From Candidatus Poribacteria bacterium (lineage in GTDB: Bacteria; Poribacteria; WGA-4E; WGA-3G): a stretch of 7,679 nucleotides of DNA. A model generated the notes under the pieces. The model saw only the letters and a program-made list of their open reading frames with translations. It ran no database searches and had not been told where the DNA came from. The translations under genes were made by a program, and so were the position numbers. The stretch spans positions 1 to 7,679 of the forward strand of contig VXXH01000201.1 of the NCBI GenBank assembly GCA_009835515.1, in the 5' to 3' direction. The stretch's first letter is position 1. Each line of letters opens with the position of its first letter. Shown in pieces: positions 7,001 to 7,679 of this stretch.

Positions 7001-7207
7001 CTACTTTGAGAGAGTCGAGATCGTCTGTTGAGCGACCGCGTTTTGCGTTGATACAATCACGCTTTGCAACGCTTGAAAGTAATTCATCTCAGCCATCTTG
7101 ATGGTATGTTTATCCTCGGTTGCGCGTGCGCGTTTGAGGGCTTCCCAGTTCAACGCGAGCATCCGATTGGTTTTCTCTAAGATTCTCCAGTTCGCGTTCG
7201 AAATCAT
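7001..7207 (-). CDS. Small helical protein of unknown function, second in an RHH operon
   Basis: 68 residues. The start at 7207 is supported by GGAGGA (7217-7212 on the reverse strand) four bases before ATG. An upstream in-frame ATG at 7231 would add eight residues but overlaps the stop of the neighbour and lacks a good site. The protein looks almost wholly alpha-helical, rich in Asn, Ala, Gln and Thr, with heptad-like Leu/Met/Ile spacing (for example L9, M14, L16, L23), and has no signal peptide, membrane segment or Cys. It lies 20 bp after the RHH gene and is probably cotranscribed. I do not recognise the family. A structural or partner protein of the RHH regulator is possible. A toxin role is possible but not indicated. 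Confidence 0.7.
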   Translation of the reverse strand: MISNANWRILEKTNRMLALNWEALKRARATEDKHTIKMAEMNYFQALQSVIVSTQNAVAQQTISTLSK

Positions 7208-7227
7208 TGTATCCTCCGGAAATGGGT

Positions 7228-7494
7228 TCACGCTATCGGCGGCTTGTCGTTCCGCTCAAACAGCGCATTCAACGCTTGGCTCAGCAAGTTTTGAATACTC
7301 GTCTCCTTTTCCAATGCGAGCATTTTCAACTGCCGATGCACATCTTTATCAAAATGTCCCGAAATCATCTTTTTACCTTGACGAGAGGGCGGCACCATTG
7401 CTGTCGGTTTCGGTGTCATTTGCACATCAACCGCCTCTTGCCGAATTTGCTTGATGCCGCTGTGTGTTTCTGCGAGTGTGGGTTTATTTGCCAT
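7228..7494 (-). CDS. Ribbon-helix-helix DNA-binding protein (ParG/antitoxin-like)
   Basis: 88 residues, starting at ATG 7494 with GGGGAGG (7505-7499) four bases upstream. Residues 1-40 look flexible and carry Pro and charged residues. Residues 41-80 have the RHH pattern: basic K41 K42, beta strand MISGHFD (43-49), helix A about 50-62 with LKMLALEK (56-63), the turn E64-T65-S66-I67, then helix B about 66-80 ending NALFER. A disordered tail plus C-terminal RHH is the architecture of plasmid partition protein ParG and many antitoxin or autorepressor proteins. No ParA-type ATPase is in the window. Four 8-bp-spaced palindromes upstream (7556-7585) are a likely operator, so autorepression is inferred. 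A short unknown gene follows in the same direction. The RHH fold call is strong, the biological role open. Confidence 0.82.
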   Translation of the reverse strand: MANKPTLAETHSGIKQIRQEAVDVQMTPKPTAMVPPSRQGKKMISGHFDKDVHRQLKMLALEKETSIQNLLSQALNALFERNDKPPIA

Positions 7495-7555
7495 TAGACC
7501 TCCCCGCTTCACCCTTGCTTGATAGAATTACCATAGTCTTTATTTACGCCTCCCC

Positions 7556-7585
7556 ACATGTAGACATGTAGACATGTGTACATGT
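7556..7585. promoter_or_regulatory. Four tandem ACATGT palindromes at 8-bp spacing, candidate RHH operator
   Basis: ACATGT occurs at 7556-7561, 7564-7569, 7572-7577 and 7580-7585, separated by AG, AG and GT dinucleotides. Each unit is a perfect 6-bp palindrome and the repeat length is exactly 8 bp. RHH dimers of the MetJ type bind 8-bp tandem palindromes cooperatively. The array lies between a candidate -10 box and the RHH gene it would control. The repeat is certain and the operator role is inferred. Confidence 0.7.
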
Positions 7586-7590
7586 GTGAG

Positions 7591-7596
7591 AGTATA
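7591..7596 (-). promoter_or_regulatory. Candidate -10 box for the RHH operon
   Basis: Reading the reverse strand, TATACT lies directly before the ACATGT array, so transcription would begin near 7584 inside the array and binding there would block it. No good -35 TTGACA is found 17 bases upstream, so this may be an activated or weak promoter. The leader to ATG 7494 would be about 90 bases. Confidence 0.45.
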
Positions 7597-7624
7597 AACG
7601 TTGGGTTTGCAGATCGGTTACAGA

Positions 7625-7639
7625 TAGGACTTACGCAAA
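7625..7639. repeat. AGGACTTACGCA motif near right edge, possible dispersed repeat or IS end
   Basis: The string TAGGACTTACGCAAA resembles terminal or intergenic repeats I recall from cyanobacterial and other multicellular-lifestyle genomes, where similar ends flank insertion sequences. Only one copy is in the window and no transposase is visible, so the call is tentative. Confidence 0.25.
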
Positions 7640-7679
7640 TTGAGAAAATATCGGACATTCAGACGCAAAAAAGCGGTAA

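Noticed and set aside
7098..7497. Forward open frames opposite the RHH operon
   Set aside because: They are antisense to two genes with strong ribosome sites and a clear RHH pattern.
7556..7585. CRISPR-like array
   Set aside because: The repeats are 6-8 bp with no spacers, so they fit an operator, not a CRISPR.

Overview
The window looks like a chromosomal segment of an uncultured, Gram-negative-type bacterium, and Candidatus Poribacteria (or a close relative) is my best guess. The base composition is mid-GC and the genes have clear Shine-Dalgarno sites. The strongest clue is the C-terminal dockerin-like pair of calcium loops in the first gene (D-x-N-x-D-G-x-V-N-I-x-D and D-V-N-G-D-x-V-N-I-L-D), a style I associate with Poribacteria secreted proteins. 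The assignment rests on recalled family style, not on a search.

Region 1 (1-5545, + strand) is the centre of interest. It opens inside a cobalamin (vitamin B12) riboswitch whose first bases lie outside the window. A candidate P13 hairpin that can kiss loop L5 follows, then a Rho-independent terminator just before the first start codon. Three genes for exported or membrane proteins come next: (a) a YVTN/YncE-like beta-propeller with a signal peptide and a C-terminal dockerin; (b) a lipoprotein with a large extracytoplasmic beta-rich part and a polytopic C-terminal domain resembling the substrate-binding (S) component of ECF vitamin transporters; (c) a secreted protein with a PQQ/WD40-like propeller. 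Proteins b and c appear to share a homologous N-terminal beta domain. I see no strong promoter and no convincing U-tract terminator between the three genes. The simplest reading is a B12-repressed operon for capture and import of cobalamin or another corrinoid, with a propeller analogous in role to Bacteroides BtuG and an unusual lipoprotein/S-component chimera. No ECF ATPases, EcfT, BtuB or BtuCDF genes are in the window.

Region 2 (5546-6856, + strand) is a separate transcription unit. A near-consensus sigma70-type promoter drives an AlbA_2 (Schlafen-like) / GHKL-ATPase-like protein, a probable nucleic-acid-associated regulator or defence-type gene. A cluster of three hairpins (6860-6952) separates it from convergent genes.

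Region 3 (7001-7679, - strand) holds two small genes read right to left: an 88-residue ribbon-helix-helix (RHH) DNA-binding protein and a 68-residue helical protein of unknown function, 20 bp apart and each with a strong Shine-Dalgarno. Upstream, directly next to a candidate -10 box, lie four copies of the palindrome ACATGT at exact 8-bp spacing. This is the layout of MetJ/ParG-type RHH operators and suggests autoregulation. At the right edge a short AGGACTTACGCA motif may be part of a dispersed repeat or insertion-sequence end.
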